22,965 nt of DNA from a virus (IMGVR_UViG_3300048694_000753:1-22965), one strand, 5' to 3'. Shown: positions 7,715-14,852, numbered from the stretch's first letter. Made by a program: numbers and translations. The notes: generated by a model from the sequence alone, not told the origin.

Positions 7715-9553
7715 TTATCCTTCGAATTTTTTAGCACCGCCGTAACTGGTTCCGTACTTCACCTCACAATTCAAAGGCAAAGTTTGGGCCCATACGGGAC
7801 GCCACCGCATACATTCTTGTACGTACGTAGCCGCCTCTCGCCATTCATCCTCTGGTGCAATGCAAGCAACCGCATCATGGACAGTCAGAACTACTTTGTA
7901 TCGCTTGGCGATACGCAACATCTGCTCCCCAATGACACACCTCGCAAGCGCTTGACAAAGGTTCTCCACTACTTTGCCGCCGTAGATGCGCACAGGACCA
8001 CGCCGTGTATGGTAAATATACTGAGCCCGACCCCTGTCGTCAACGCCAACGGCTTGCAATTCCATGTATTTCAAAGGCAGTCCGCTGGGTAGGTCAAACC
8101 CTACCCCCGGTAGTACATTGATCGCTTGGGGCTGAACGCCAAACGGGGTAGTCTTTAGCTTTACGTCAGCCAAAGCATCCAAGCACCGATGACCAGCCTC
8201 CCAGAGCATGGGTATGAAAGGGAACCCATCTCGGTACGTTGTCAGGATGCGGCGGCACTCTGGCTCGCTCAATTCCACGCCAAAGTTTTTCAACTGCACT
8301 TGGAACTTGGCGGCTCCCATGCCGTACCCTGCACCAAGGATGGTGGTCTTGCCGACGAATCGTTCAGCGTCGTCCACTGCGTATGGCGGTTTGCGGTAAA
8401 TCTTGCCAGCCATAATCTTGTACACATCACTGCCCTCTGCAAAAGCCTGTACCAAATCTTTTTGCCCAGCCAGCCACGCCAAAATCCGTGCCTCAATCTG
8501 ACTGGAGTCGGCGTCGATGAGCACATACCCCGGCGGTGCAACGATGGCTGACTTGAGTTTGGATTTCCTAGGCAAGTTCTGTAGGTTGAGTTTGTCGTCT
8601 CCGCCCCAACGCCCTGTGTGTGCTGCGTAATATCTGAGGGGTACTGGGAGGCTACCGCGTTTCGCTATTGCCACGAATCGTTCGGTGCGTGTCTCCTCCA
8701 AAGTGCTTTTTGTCCCAAGCCGAGCAGCGACAAGGGCTTGCACCCGCACATCGTCATGATCAGCCAAAGCCTTGAACCCAGCGTCGCTCTTGGCAAGTGC
8801 AAGTGTCCATTTGTTGGTGGTAGGGCTGATCTTCATCGGCGGGTCTACGCCCAACTGCATTAACCGTGTAGCAAACTTCTCGTTTGACAACAGCGTCTCT
8901 CGGTCAGCATTGGCGTCGGCAATGAGGGCTTCTTTGCGTTCAACCACTTCAATCAGATGTTGCTCAAGCAGTGGTAGGTCTAACTGCAACAACGGACGGG
9001 TGAACATCCGCAGAGTCAGGTCGATCAACTTCAACTCTTGCTTCTTGAACGAGCTGATCAAGATTTTGAACAGGTCGTAGGTCAGCTCGACATCGTTAAT
9101 ACAGTACTCTCCGTATCGACGCAGGCTGGCTTCGTCAAAGTCGGATCGGCGTTTGCCAAGCGCCAACACAACCTCTGTGCCTTTCACCCCCAAGCCATAA
9201 CGCTCTGCGGCTTTAGCAAGGCTGTTGCCTACCTCAGTACCGTCAACGGCTCGTAGCATCGACAGGGTATCCATCAACGCCATAGGATGTATGTCAAAGC
9301 GCCACCCGAGGATGGCACCGTCGAACAACGTGTTGTGCGCCAACACCGCAGATGTGTCCCAAGGAAAGGTCTTGAGGAAAGACTTGATCTGTTGGTGTGT
9401 GCCAGAGCACCAGACTGTCTCGCCGTCATCGACCTTGACCGCAACGCCGATCACTTCGAATCGGTCGTCACGGATGTATTCCTCGGTCGTCATCTTCGAC
9501 AGAGAAAAATCCTTGTCGTAGTAGGTTTCAAAATCAAGAGTGATAAAGCTCAT
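7715..9553 (-). CDS. Family A DNA polymerase with 3'-5' exonuclease, 612 aa
   Basis: The replicative polymerase. The exonuclease domain carries D7/E9 (LDFET), D78 (HNTLFDG) and D154 (YCINDVE). The polymerase domain has HTGRW, motif A DADSSQIEARIL (D349, E354), motif B R398/K402/Y410 (RFVGKTTILGAGYG) and motif C TVHDAVACI. Two points are unusual: the residue equivalent to E. coli Phe762 is leucine (L406), and motif C is HDA, not HDE. There is no 5'-nuclease domain, normal for phage enzymes. The ATG overlaps the DUF3310 stop by ATGA and lies upstream of the Cas4-like gene by 2 bp, so polymerase and nuclease are made together. Confidence 0.96.
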   Translation of the reverse strand: MSFITLDFETYYDKDFSLSKMTTEEYIRDDRFEVIGVAVKVDDGETVWCSGTHQQIKSFLKTFPWDTSAVLAHNTLFDGAILGWRFDIHPMALMDTLSMLRAVDGTEVGNSLAKAAERYGLGVKGTEVVLALGKRRSDFDEASLRRYGEYCINDVELTYDLFKILISSFKKQELKLIDLTLRMFTRPLLQLDLPLLEQHLIEVVERKEALIADANADRETLLSNEKFATRLMQLGVDPPMKISPTTNKWTLALAKSDAGFKALADHDDVRVQALVAARLGTKSTLEETRTERFVAIAKRGSLPVPLRYYAAHTGRWGGDDKLNLQNLPRKSKLKSAIVAPPGYVLIDADSSQIEARILAWLAGQKDLVQAFAEGSDVYKIMAGKIYRKPPYAVDDAERFVGKTTILGAGYGMGAAKFQVQLKNFGVELSEPECRRILTTYRDGFPFIPMLWEAGHRCLDALADVKLKTTPFGVQPQAINVLPGVGFDLPSGLPLKYMELQAVGVDDRGRAQYIYHTRRGPVRIYGGKVVENLCQALARCVIGEQMLRIAKRYKVVLTVHDAVACIAPEDEWREAATYVQECMRWRPVWAQTLPLNCEVKYGTSYGGAKKFEG

Positions 9554-10122
9554 TGATTGTCAACCCCGGTGTGCTTGGCAATCTCACGATTGAGATACCA
9601 ACGGGCCTTGCACAAGTCCTCATACTTGTTGCCCTTGTGATCGGCACGGGTGATGTACTTGATCACATTGCCAAGGTTGTAGGTCAATTGCTTGGCTTCG
9701 ATGAAGTCAATCGTCTCAATGCCGCCAACTTTGTAGTGGGCGGGGTGATTCACGGGGTCGTGTTTAGGTTCTTCCATGGTGATGGTCAGTGTGTTTGGGG
9801 CCTCGGGTACGGGCAGGAGTGCAGGGGGTTTCCATTTCATCAGTTGCGCTTTACCTTTAGCGTATGACTTCAGGTCAATACCCAATTTTTGCGCTACTGC
9901 GGCTTCGCTTGCAGTGATAACTACCTTCTTAAATTTTTTGTTGTATGTACGCTTGACACGCCGAATGGGTAGTCCAAGCGATTTACGCTTCTTGTCCTTG
10001 CTGCGCAGAACATGAACATATTGAACCCTCACGCCCAATGCTTCAGCGATTTTCTTTGGTGTCGCATCGGAATGTGTGTCCATGTAGCGACGGATTCTCT
10101 CCGCAGTGGTGATTTTTGCCAT
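9550..10122 (-). CDS. DUF3310 protein with N-terminal HTH-like region, 190 aa
   Basis: The C-terminal ~65 residues (DPVNHPAHYKVGGIETIDFI ... LGNVIKYITRADHKG ... DLCKARWYLNREI) match the DUF3310 pattern, a domain common in phage replication clusters and often annotated as nucleotide-kinase-like, without firm proof. The first ~50 residues (TTAERIRRYMD...KIAEALGVRVQYVHVLRSK) look like a helix-turn-helix and are followed by a basic linker. The start at 10122 has AAGGAGA. Stop overlaps the polymerase start (ATGA). The fusion of a DNA-binding-like head to DUF3310 could tether it at the fork; that is inference. Confidence 0.85.
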   Translation of the reverse strand: MAKITTAERIRRYMDTHSDATPKKIAEALGVRVQYVHVLRSKDKKRKSLGLPIRRVKRTYNKKFKKVVITASEAAVAQKLGIDLKSYAKGKAQLMKWKPPALLPVPEAPNTLTITMEEPKHDPVNHPAHYKVGGIETIDFIEAKQLTYNLGNVIKYITRADHKGNKYEDLCKARWYLNREIAKHTGVDNQ

Positions 10123-10133
10123 GATAACTCTCC

Positions 10134-10352
10134 TTAAAATGGCGCTTCTTCAGCACAGTCAATCGGTGACTGCTTCCGTTGCCTTTTATTTAACTGGCGT
10201 AAGGCGTCGCCTGTTGCTCGCTCGAATGGGTTCCACTCGCTCCACTTGATCGCTGGCTGTTTCGTACTTTTACAAGTAGATTTTTTAGCAGTCTTGTGTG
10301 CGTGTAGTTTTCTTTGTGCCTTCGTATGAAGTTCTGAATTACCTTCTCGCAT
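10134..10352 (-). CDS. Small basic protein (or 3' frame of a frameshifted gene), 72 aa
   Basis: The ATG at 10352 has AGGAGA 7 nt upstream, so it can start on its own, yet the first 163 nt overlap the next gene in another frame. The N-terminal half is Lys/His-rich low complexity, while the C-terminal half (KWSEWNPFERATGDALRQL ... AEEAPF) looks like folded phage protein. It could be an independent gene or the C-terminal part of a product made by -1 frameshifting at 10286-10280 (see findings). Confidence 0.6.
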   Translation of the reverse strand: MREGNSELHTKAQRKLHAHKTAKKSTCKSTKQPAIKWSEWNPFERATGDALRQLNKRQRKQSPIDCAEEAPF

Positions 10353-10408
10353 CTAATTCTCTCCTGTGTTACGGCTAACCGTAGTTGCTCTTCATGGCTC
10401 AGATTCAT
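10190..10408 (-). CDS. Small helical protein, 72 aa, possible donor of a -1 frameshift
   Basis: The ATG at 10408 overlaps the upstream stop (ATGA) and has AGGTGA 5 nt before it. The first 45 residues (HEEQLRLAVTQERIRCEKVI) form a clear charged helix, while the last 25 residues are Ser/Gln-rich and look non-native, as if read in the wrong frame. The slippery A AAA AAT lies at codons 41-43, just before that change. So the natural product may be the 72-residue protein, a 91-residue fusion with the neighbouring frame, or both. Confidence 0.6.
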   Translation of the reverse strand: MNLSHEEQLRLAVTQERIRCEKVIQNFIRRHKENYTHTRLLKNLLVKVRNSQRSSGASGTHSSEQQATPYAS

Positions 10409-10710
10409 AGCTTCACCTCTTCTATTGGTTCGGGGAAGTCAGGGTCTGATGCTTTTATAACAATGCTCCTATCCAACTCTCTTGCCCAGTTCACATCGGG
10501 TGCAGTGAATGTTTCCCGAATAGCGTTGTCGGTTGTCAATTGCGCCATGGCCCCTACCACTGCACCATAGCCGTAGCGCCCTTCATAAAAACTGCTGATG
10601 CGTTTGACCTCGGGCGAATTGATTGCGCTTGCATCGGTTGCAAGCAACAGATACAAACCTCGCAGCCCAACCCAATCATCTTTGGATATTTTGTTTCTGA
10701 ATTTCTTCAT
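10405..10710 (-). CDS. Unknown protein, 101 aa
   Basis: Start at 10710 is preceded by AAGGAG, which lies within the end of the upstream gene; the two overlap by ATGA. The protein reads KISKDDWVGLRGLYLLLATD, then GRYGYGAVVGAMAQLTTDN and an acidic C-terminus (SDPDFPEPIEEVKL). No catalytic motif or membrane segment is clear; the AVVGAMAQ stretch is only mildly hydrophobic. Not recognised. Confidence 0.8.
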   Translation of the reverse strand: MKKFRNKISKDDWVGLRGLYLLLATDASAINSPEVKRISSFYEGRYGYGAVVGAMAQLTTDNAIRETFTAPDVNWARELDRSIVIKASDPDFPEPIEEVKL

Positions 10711-10991
10711 CTCATCTCCTTCTTTTTGATGCCAGCGGCTTTGCGCAGATCGCTTGAGTGCAACTTTTTGACTGGCTTTTTGATTTCATGTGCAGCCAAC
10801 GCTATCTTGGCAGCTTTCTTGCGTGATACAAACTTGCCCTCATTGGTCACAAACCCACGCTTGGCGTTTTTGTCTTTGACGCCCTTAGCCAATTCAATCT
10901 CTTCATGGCTCCATGCTTTGCTGGGTGCGGGGTCAACTTTGCCGCCTTTCTCTTTAATGGCGGGTTCAGCGATGGTCAGTTTCTTTTTCAT
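10707..10991 (-). CDS. Small lysine-rich phage protein, 94 aa
   Basis: I place the start at 10991, 7 nt after GGAG; the frame is open to 11048 but those codons overlap the PPK2 gene. It contains KRGFVTNEGKFVSRKKAAKIA, resembling a motif (GFVT..G.FV.R..AA.IA) seen in small phage proteins of unknown job. Highly basic, so nucleic acid contact is possible. Overlaps the end of PPK2 by 26 nt. Confidence 0.75.
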   Translation of the reverse strand: MKKKLTIAEPAIKEKGGKVDPAPSKAWSHEEIELAKGVKDKNAKRGFVTNEGKFVSRKKAAKIALAAHEIKKPVKKLHSSDLRKAAGIKKKEMR

Positions 10992-11682
10992 AATGGCTCC
11001 ACAAAATGTCGGGGTCAATTTTCCCGATGGCTTCCACATCTTTGCCAAGGTAGTCGTTGTTCAAGAGGACATACTGCATGGCGGCGATTCGGGCTTTGGT
11101 CTTGTCGTTTGAGTCGATCACAATCCAGTCGGGTGTGAAGTTAAGCATGACTGCGTACATGGATTCGTACGCTTCCCACTTAGACTGGCTGACCAAGTCC
11201 ACAGCACTCATTTTGCCCACTTTTAGGGGGCTTGTCTGCCTGCTGTCGAACCTCTTGGCTTGCTCTTCTTTGGTGATGCTGAAGAAGAACTTAGTAAGTT
11301 TGATACCAGCTTTTTTGAACACCGGCTCCAGCTCCCTGCACTCCTGCAAAAAGTGAGCAGTTTCATCCCTAGTACAGAACCCCATGACAGGCTCTACTCC
11401 TGCACGGTTGTACCAGCTACGATCAAAAAAACAAATCTCCCCTGCCTTTGGGAATTGGTTGATGTATCTCTGCCAATACCACTGTTTGGCTTCCAGCTCG
11501 GTAGGCTTGTCAAGGGCCACCACTCGGGCGTACCGGGGGTTCAGATGCTCCATGAACCTTTTAATGCACCCTGATTTACCTGCGGCATCCACCCCCTCAA
11601 AGAGGATGATGTGCTGGGTCTTTTGCTCACGAACAAAGTGTTGCCACTTGAGCAGTTCAACTTGTAAGGCGGTGAGGTTCAT
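10966..11682 (-). CDS. Polyphosphate kinase 2 (PPK2) family nucleotide kinase, 238 aa
   Basis: PPK2 enzymes move phosphate between polyphosphate and nucleotides. Visible motifs: Walker A FEGVDAAGKSG (28-38, D32 and K36), Walker B-like CFFDRSWYNRAGVEPVMGFC (84-103), and the lid/signature region with TSPLKVGKMSAVDL (150-163) followed by SKWEAYESMY. The order and spacing fit PPK2, not thymidylate or shikimate kinase. At 238 residues it lacks most of the N-terminal extension of typical 260-300-residue enzymes. The ATG overlaps the upstream stop (ATGA); context is the DNA-synthesis unit. A plausible role is regenerating NDP/NTP from host polyphosphate during infection. The subclass (NMP or NDP acceptor) cannot be read. 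Confidence 0.9.
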   Translation of the reverse strand: MNLTALQVELLKWQHFVREQKTQHIILFEGVDAAGKSGCIKRFMEHLNPRYARVVALDKPTELEAKQWYWQRYINQFPKAGEICFFDRSWYNRAGVEPVMGFCTRDETAHFLQECRELEPVFKKAGIKLTKFFFSITKEEQAKRFDSRQTSPLKVGKMSAVDLVSQSKWEAYESMYAVMLNFTPDWIVIDSNDKTKARIAAMQYVLLNNDYLGKDVEAIGKIDPDILWSHYEKETDHR

Positions 11683-11972
11683 GGGTTGCCCCTTTTCCTA
11701 ATAGTCTCAGCAATCACTTTGGACGGGTGTTCATAGGCGTTTACCCACGCATCAGCCACCTTTGCACAAGCCTCACGTTCTGCCTCAATAGCGCGCCTTG
11801 CAATTTCTACGGCATGGTTGGCAAATTGCTCACGCTCTGCGGCTTGAGCCATGTGGAAGAAGCGTTCAACAATGTCCGTTTGAATATGCCAATCGTCCCC
11901 CTCAAGAATCTCTCCTTCGGAGTTTACACGCCACCCAGCCTCTCGCGCCATCTTGATGATTTCTTCAGTCAT
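11679..11972 (-). CDS. Small helical phage protein, 97 aa
   Basis: The start at 11972 follows GAGGGG and overlaps the stop of the 31-residue membrane protein by ATGA. The protein begins TEEIIKMAREAGWRV, followed by an acidic GEILEGDDW and a long coiled helix with AAEREQFANHAVEIARRAIEAE and EREACAKVADAW. The EREACAKV helix is very common in small phage and prophage proteins of unknown function. It is the gene directly upstream of PPK2. Confidence 0.85.
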   Translation of the reverse strand: MTEEIIKMAREAGWRVNSEGEILEGDDWHIQTDIVERFFHMAQAAEREQFANHAVEIARRAIEAEREACAKVADAWVNAYEHPSKVIAETIRKRGNP

Positions 11973-12064
11973 TTCAACCCCTCCAGTAGGTCAATGATCT
12001 TGTTGAGTTGCGCAGTAATGGCAAGAATCAAAATCCAAATGGACACGAACTGCCAGAACTTCAT
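11969..12064 (-). CDS. Tiny single-pass membrane protein, 31 aa
   Basis: Reads MKFWQFVSIWILILAITAQL, a hydrophobic helix, then a short charged tail (NKIIDLLEGLK). GGAG sits 6 nt before the ATG at 12064. Both ends overlap neighbours by ATGA, which is the strongest reason to accept so short a gene. Predicted inner-membrane, single-spanning. Function unknown; tiny membrane proteins in phages include holin-like, exclusion and host-modulating peptides, but none is supported specifically. Confidence 0.7.
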   Translation of the reverse strand: MKFWQFVSIWILILAITAQLNKIIDLLEGLK

Positions 12065-12507
12065 CTCTTTCTCCCAATCCTGCCACCCTTGGTAACGCCC
12101 CAGTCCGTTGCTTGGTTGCGATTACTTGTTGAAAGGCTGTTCATTGCCATGCGTTTTCTATTTGTGCGTATCCTTCCCATTTCCGTTGACAAATCTTTTT
12201 CCATGTTGGTTTTAAACGGTTTGTCCAACGTATCGTACTTGGATGCCGATAGCTTCTTAAGCAGTACCACATCTTTTTCGGGTGTTTTGTCCCACAACCA
12301 ATCGTTGATCTTCGGCAAAAATTGCGCAGTGAACACACGAACATGTACCCAAGTAGGCACTCCAAGTTTTGGTAGCCGCTTAAGCTCAAACTCTTCTGTC
12401 TTTTTGCCGGTTATGGAATAAAACATGGAGAACACGTCGTGGATAGTCCCCATGTTGCGCCATGTTCTAATCAAACAAGCGTCCCAGTATTCCTGTGGGG
12501 TGCTCAT
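12061..12507 (-). CDS. Unknown protein, 148 aa
   Basis: The start at 12507 overlaps the previous stop (ATGA), with GGAG 8 nt upstream. It begins TPQEYWDACLIRTWRNMGTI, has a middle with GVPTWVHVRVFTAQFLPKI and a basic C-terminal tail (NRKRMAMNS..., GGRIGRKR). No motif is recognised. The EYWDACLIRTWR start and the basic tail suggest a helical, nucleic-acid-contacting protein at most. Confidence 0.8.
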   Translation of the reverse strand: MSTPQEYWDACLIRTWRNMGTIHDVFSMFYSITGKKTEEFELKRLPKLGVPTWVHVRVFTAQFLPKINDWLWDKTPEKDVVLLKKLSASKYDTLDKPFKTNMEKDLSTEMGRIRTNRKRMAMNSLSTSNRNQATDWGVTKGGRIGRKR

Positions 12508-12698
12508 TTGTTGTTCTCCGCACGGTACTGCTCCCAGTGCATCAAAGAGTCTGCGATCTTGATGTTGCCATCGTAGTAGGTCTCCACAAACTTGTTGATG
12601 CGCTGAGTCGTCATCGCCATACGCTCATGTGCCTCGGCCTCCTTCTTGTCTTGGAAGAACCGCCCGTCATCGGTCAGGTAGCCTGAGACATTTCTCAT
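12504..12698 (-). CDS. Unknown small protein, 64 aa
   Basis: GGAG lies 8 nt before the ATG at 12698; both ends overlap neighbours by ATGA. It starts MRNVSGYLTDDGRFFQDK, followed by a helix EAEAHERMAMTTQRINKF. The 'GY.T.DG..F.....A..HE' pattern recurs in small phage ORFans. No function is assigned. Confidence 0.8.
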   Translation of the reverse strand: MRNVSGYLTDDGRFFQDKKEAEAHERMAMTTQRINKFVETYYDGNIKIADSLMHWEQYRAENNK

Positions 12699-12898
12699 GT
12701 GTTCTTCTCCTTGAGTTTGGTGATGGTGGTATCCCAGTGTTCACCGTACAGGTCTTCAGCTATTGCGTAGTACAGCAACGCTAACCACATAGACGTCTCC
12801 TGCCTGAGTTCGTGGTGGCTGTGCGCTATGTGCAAGTACCCATCCTTCATGCGCTGGACGTAACTTTCTCTGGTGTCGTTGTTGTATGGAACGCTCAT
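12695..12898 (-). CDS. Unknown small protein, 67 aa
   Basis: Both ends overlap by ATGA. The protein is helical with histidines (YLHIAHSHHELRQE) and a WLALLYYAIAEDLYG segment. The hydrophobic stretch is too short for a safe membrane call. No obvious ribosome site stands clear of the overlap (only weak GGGAT), so translation probably depends on the upstream gene. Confidence 0.75.
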   Translation of the reverse strand: MSVPYNNDTRESYVQRMKDGYLHIAHSHHELRQETSMWLALLYYAIAEDLYGEHWDTTITKLKEKNT

Positions 12899-13107
12899 CG
12901 TTTCATATCCCGTATCAGAGCAGCGAAACTCGCAACGGTGTCGGCGGCGAAAGGTATTTTGAATTCTTCAATTCTGAGCGCCACTTCTTCTAGCACATCA
13001 TTGCGATAGCACATGGTGTCATCGTCGTCGATGGGCCTAGGGCGAATCTCTTTAGCCAGTTGTTTGAGTTCAATCTCTCGCCATGCTTCGTCTTCAGGTG
13101 TCATCAT
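12895..13107 (-). CDS. Unknown acidic small protein, 70 aa
   Basis: AGGA lies 6 nt before the ATG at 13107 (a second ATG follows at once). The sequence includes [30 protein letters not shown] and a helix [20 protein letters not shown]. Acidic and helical; no motif. Overlaps both neighbours by ATGA. Confidence 0.78.
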   Translation of the reverse strand: MMTPEDEAWREIELKQLAKEIRPRPIDDDDTMCYRNDVLEEVALRIEEFKIPFAADTVASFAALIRDMKR

Positions 13108-13283
13108 TTCTTTTCCTCGTAAAATTTGTCTTTGCGTTCAATTGGTTTCCATCCAAATCTGCGCCATGTCTGCGTGATATCGGTCGCCGCCGCTGGCACA
13201 TATTTAAAGTCAGGGTCGAGTAGGCTTTTGGGGCGGTACTCGGTCTGTTCTCGGTGATCAAATTTCAGGGCTTTTAATTTCAT
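13104..13283 (-). CDS. Small phage protein, 59 aa
   Basis: A 60-codon frame with GGAG 5 nt before the ATG at 13283 and an ATGA overlap with the next gene. It reads [20 protein letters not shown] and contains [21 protein letters not shown], a pattern (TD...TWRR.GW.P) that I associate with small phage proteins in which similar TWRK.GW segments occur. Basic C-terminus ([11 protein letters not shown]). No assigned function. Confidence 0.75.
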   Translation of the reverse strand: MKLKALKFDHREQTEYRPKSLLDPDFKYVPAAATDITQTWRRFGWKPIERKDKFYEEKK

Positions 13284-13334
13284 GTTTGCTCCATGGGCTA
13301 GGACGAAACTTTGTGCTCCCCTAATAGGGAACGG

Positions 13335-13634
13335 TCATAGTTGTCGCTCGCCGACCAACTTGGACAGCGATTCCAACAACGAGACATTGTCTTCATCGAC
13401 AACGATTGCAAAACCGCCAGCGACATTGATGCGCTCGATCTCCCTGAGTTGCAATGCAGTCGGGCGTCCCCCGTTGGCCTTGCACTCAATAGCAAAGAAT
13501 ACACCGTTAAGGCATCCAACAATATCGGGTACACCACTACGACCATAGCCACCAGTCGCAGGCATGAAGTAGTACGCACCAATGGACTCAAGGATGCGCT
13601 TGGCTCTCTCTTTGACTTTGCCCTCTGGGGTCAT
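13335..13634 (-). CDS. VRR-NUC domain nuclease, 99 aa
   Basis: A minimal VRR-NUC nuclease of the PD-(D/E)XK fold, the kind that resolves or cleaves branched DNA. Signature parts are an N-terminal helix (VKERAKRILESIGAYYF), GRSGVPDIVGCLNGVFFAIECKA (D of GxPDI and the E-x-K pair) and the helix PTALQLREIERINVAGG, followed by FAIVVDE. These match the stand-alone phage version in length and order. GGAG 7 nt upstream; the start overlaps the upstream stop (ATGA). Its place at the head of the replication unit supports a junction- or fork-processing role. Confidence 0.92.
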   Translation of the reverse strand: MTPEGKVKERAKRILESIGAYYFMPATGGYGRSGVPDIVGCLNGVFFAIECKANGGRPTALQLREIERINVAGGFAIVVDEDNVSLLESLSKLVGERQL

Positions 13635-13816
13635 GTGTTCTCTCCTAATGCCAACGCCAATTCTTTGGGGAAGGCAGTCTTTGCTTCTTCAACAGTGGAC
13701 AACAAAATCTCAGTTCGTTGTGGGCCGTTTTTCATGTACGCATGACCATCATTCTCTGACACTTGCCAAAGATCGTGGCCCCTTATCTCGTACCATTTTT
13801 CTCTTTGTGAGCCCAT
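13631..13816 (-). CDS. First gene of L2, unknown, 61 aa
   Basis: Starts 14 nt after the inferred transcription start of the L2 promoter, with a weak GGA-type ribosome site. It reads MGSQREKWYEIRGHDLWQV and EEAKTAFPKELALALGENT. No motif. The short leader and weak site suggest either low translation or dependence on features not visible. Confidence 0.72.
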   Translation of the reverse strand: MGSQREKWYEIRGHDLWQVSENDGHAYMKNGPQRTEILLSTVEEAKTAFPKELALALGENT

Positions 13817-13836
13817 GCTTTTTCCAATGTTGACTG

Positions 13837-13865
13837 AGTATAGAACATAAAAAAGCCCATGTCAA
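13837..13865 (-). promoter_or_regulatory. Sigma70 promoter of leftward unit L2
   Basis: TTGACA (13865-13860) and TATACT (13842-13837) with a 17-nt spacer on the minus strand. The -35 lies in the loop and right arm of the adjacent terminator hairpin. The expected start is near 13830, 14 nt before the first start codon. Confidence 0.85.
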
Positions 13866-13874
13866 TACATGGGC
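13849..13874 (-). terminator. Second terminator hairpin, overlapping the L2 promoter
   Basis: Read leftward, GCCCATG (13874-13868) and CATGGGC (13861-13855) form a 7-bp stem with a 6-nt loop, followed by T6 (13854-13849). Acts as a back-up terminator for L1; the promoter -35 sits within it. Confidence 0.75.
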
Positions 13875-13875
13875 G

Positions 13876-13904
13876 AAAAAAAGCCTCGGGGGAAACCCGA
13901 GGCT
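13876..13904 (-). terminator. Strong rho-independent terminator of leftward unit L1
   Basis: Read leftward, an 8-9 bp GC-rich stem (AGCCTCGGG with CCCGAGGCT) around a 5-nt loop, followed by seven T (13882-13876). It lies 36 bp beyond the stop of the 298-residue gene. Confidence 0.92.
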
Positions 13905-13906
13905 AA

Positions 13907-13933
13907 GACAAGATGACTAAACGTCAGTATGTC
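13907..13933 (-). promoter_or_regulatory. 27-bp palindrome, copy A
   Basis: Minus-strand half-sites GACATACTGAC and GTCATCTTGTC around GTTTA. Lies between the last L1 gene and terminator 1, about 40 bp upstream of the L2 promoter -35. One of six copies with the outer GACA/TGTC and inner TGAC/GTCA blocks conserved. Confidence 0.7.
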
Positions 13934-13939
13934 GTGGTA

Positions 13940-14836
13940 TCAGCAGTCTGTATAAGTCTCACCCTCTATGAGGAAGAAGTACTTGTACTCAATTCGCAAG
14001 CGATGGTCATGGGTTGATTCCTCAAACCACACGCCAACATGCTCGATGGGCTGATACTCCTCCATAAGTTTTAGCATGGTGATTTTTTCTTGGTAGTTTG
14101 TTGGCAAATCGTAGGTCGATTTATGTTCGACAAACTCTTTGGTCGTAAGGTCGTAGGTAGCAAGCGCACCGTCTGTCTCTATGCGGATACACACACCCCG
14201 ATTACCAACAAACGCCTTGGTCACTGCCTTAGCAATGCGGTAGTCATTCAGCTTGTCTTTCCACTCACGCCCAAGACTTGTAAGCAAATCTTTGGGGAGC
14301 TTTGCAGGCTTAGGGTCTAGCGCATCGTACGAGTCTAGGAAAGTAAGTATCTCGGACGATGAACCCCTCACCACACTGTCGGCATTGCTATGGGCGTTTT
14401 GCACCATGCGTTGCAGTCTGTGTTGCACCGAGGATTCCATATCCTTTGCCCGCTTGTCCATAGGCTTGACTTTGAAATACTCTTTGACAGTCTTCATAGC
14501 AAGTTTCAGATGCTTGGTTTGATGCTCTGGGTGACGCTTGTGTTCGATAGCGTCGCTGACCACTACATACAACTCCGTTGCATTGCTACTACGATACCCG
14601 TTGTTGATAGCCAAAGAACCGACAGGCTGATTGCCACACATCACCGCAACCTTACTGATGCGTTCACCGTCGCCCCACCCATTGGTGTCGGTAGCAATGT
14701 ACTGAAAGTCTGGGAAAGCGAAAGCCACCTCGGACATAAACTCCACCAGTTTTTTGTTGAAAAACTTTTGAGGGTACTTGCCCGTCTTGACTTTGCCCTT
14801 GAGGATTTCGGGCAGGTTTTCAAGTTTGATTGTCAT
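13940..14836 (-). CDS. Unknown protein, 298 aa
   Basis: Start at 14836 follows AAGGA with 7 nt spacing; 16 bp from the DUF3150-like stop. Segments visible: KTGKYPQKFFNKKLVEF, IATDTNGWGDGERISKV, a basic helix HRLQRMVQNAHSNADSV and a C-terminal acidic region ending FFLIEGETYTDC. No fold is recognised. Its place as last gene of the AAA+/VWA unit suggests a partner in that process. It is followed by palindrome A and the terminator. Confidence 0.82.
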   Translation of the reverse strand: MTIKLENLPEILKGKVKTGKYPQKFFNKKLVEFMSEVAFAFPDFQYIATDTNGWGDGERISKVAVMCGNQPVGSLAINNGYRSSNATELYVVVSDAIEHKRHPEHQTKHLKLAMKTVKEYFKVKPMDKRAKDMESSVQHRLQRMVQNAHSNADSVVRGSSSEILTFLDSYDALDPKPAKLPKDLLTSLGREWKDKLNDYRIAKAVTKAFVGNRGVCIRIETDGALATYDLTTKEFVEHKSTYDLPTNYQEKITMLKLMEEYQPIEHVGVWFEESTHDHRLRIEYKYFFLIEGETYTDC

Positions 14837-14852
14837 GTTGCTTCCTTTCAAA

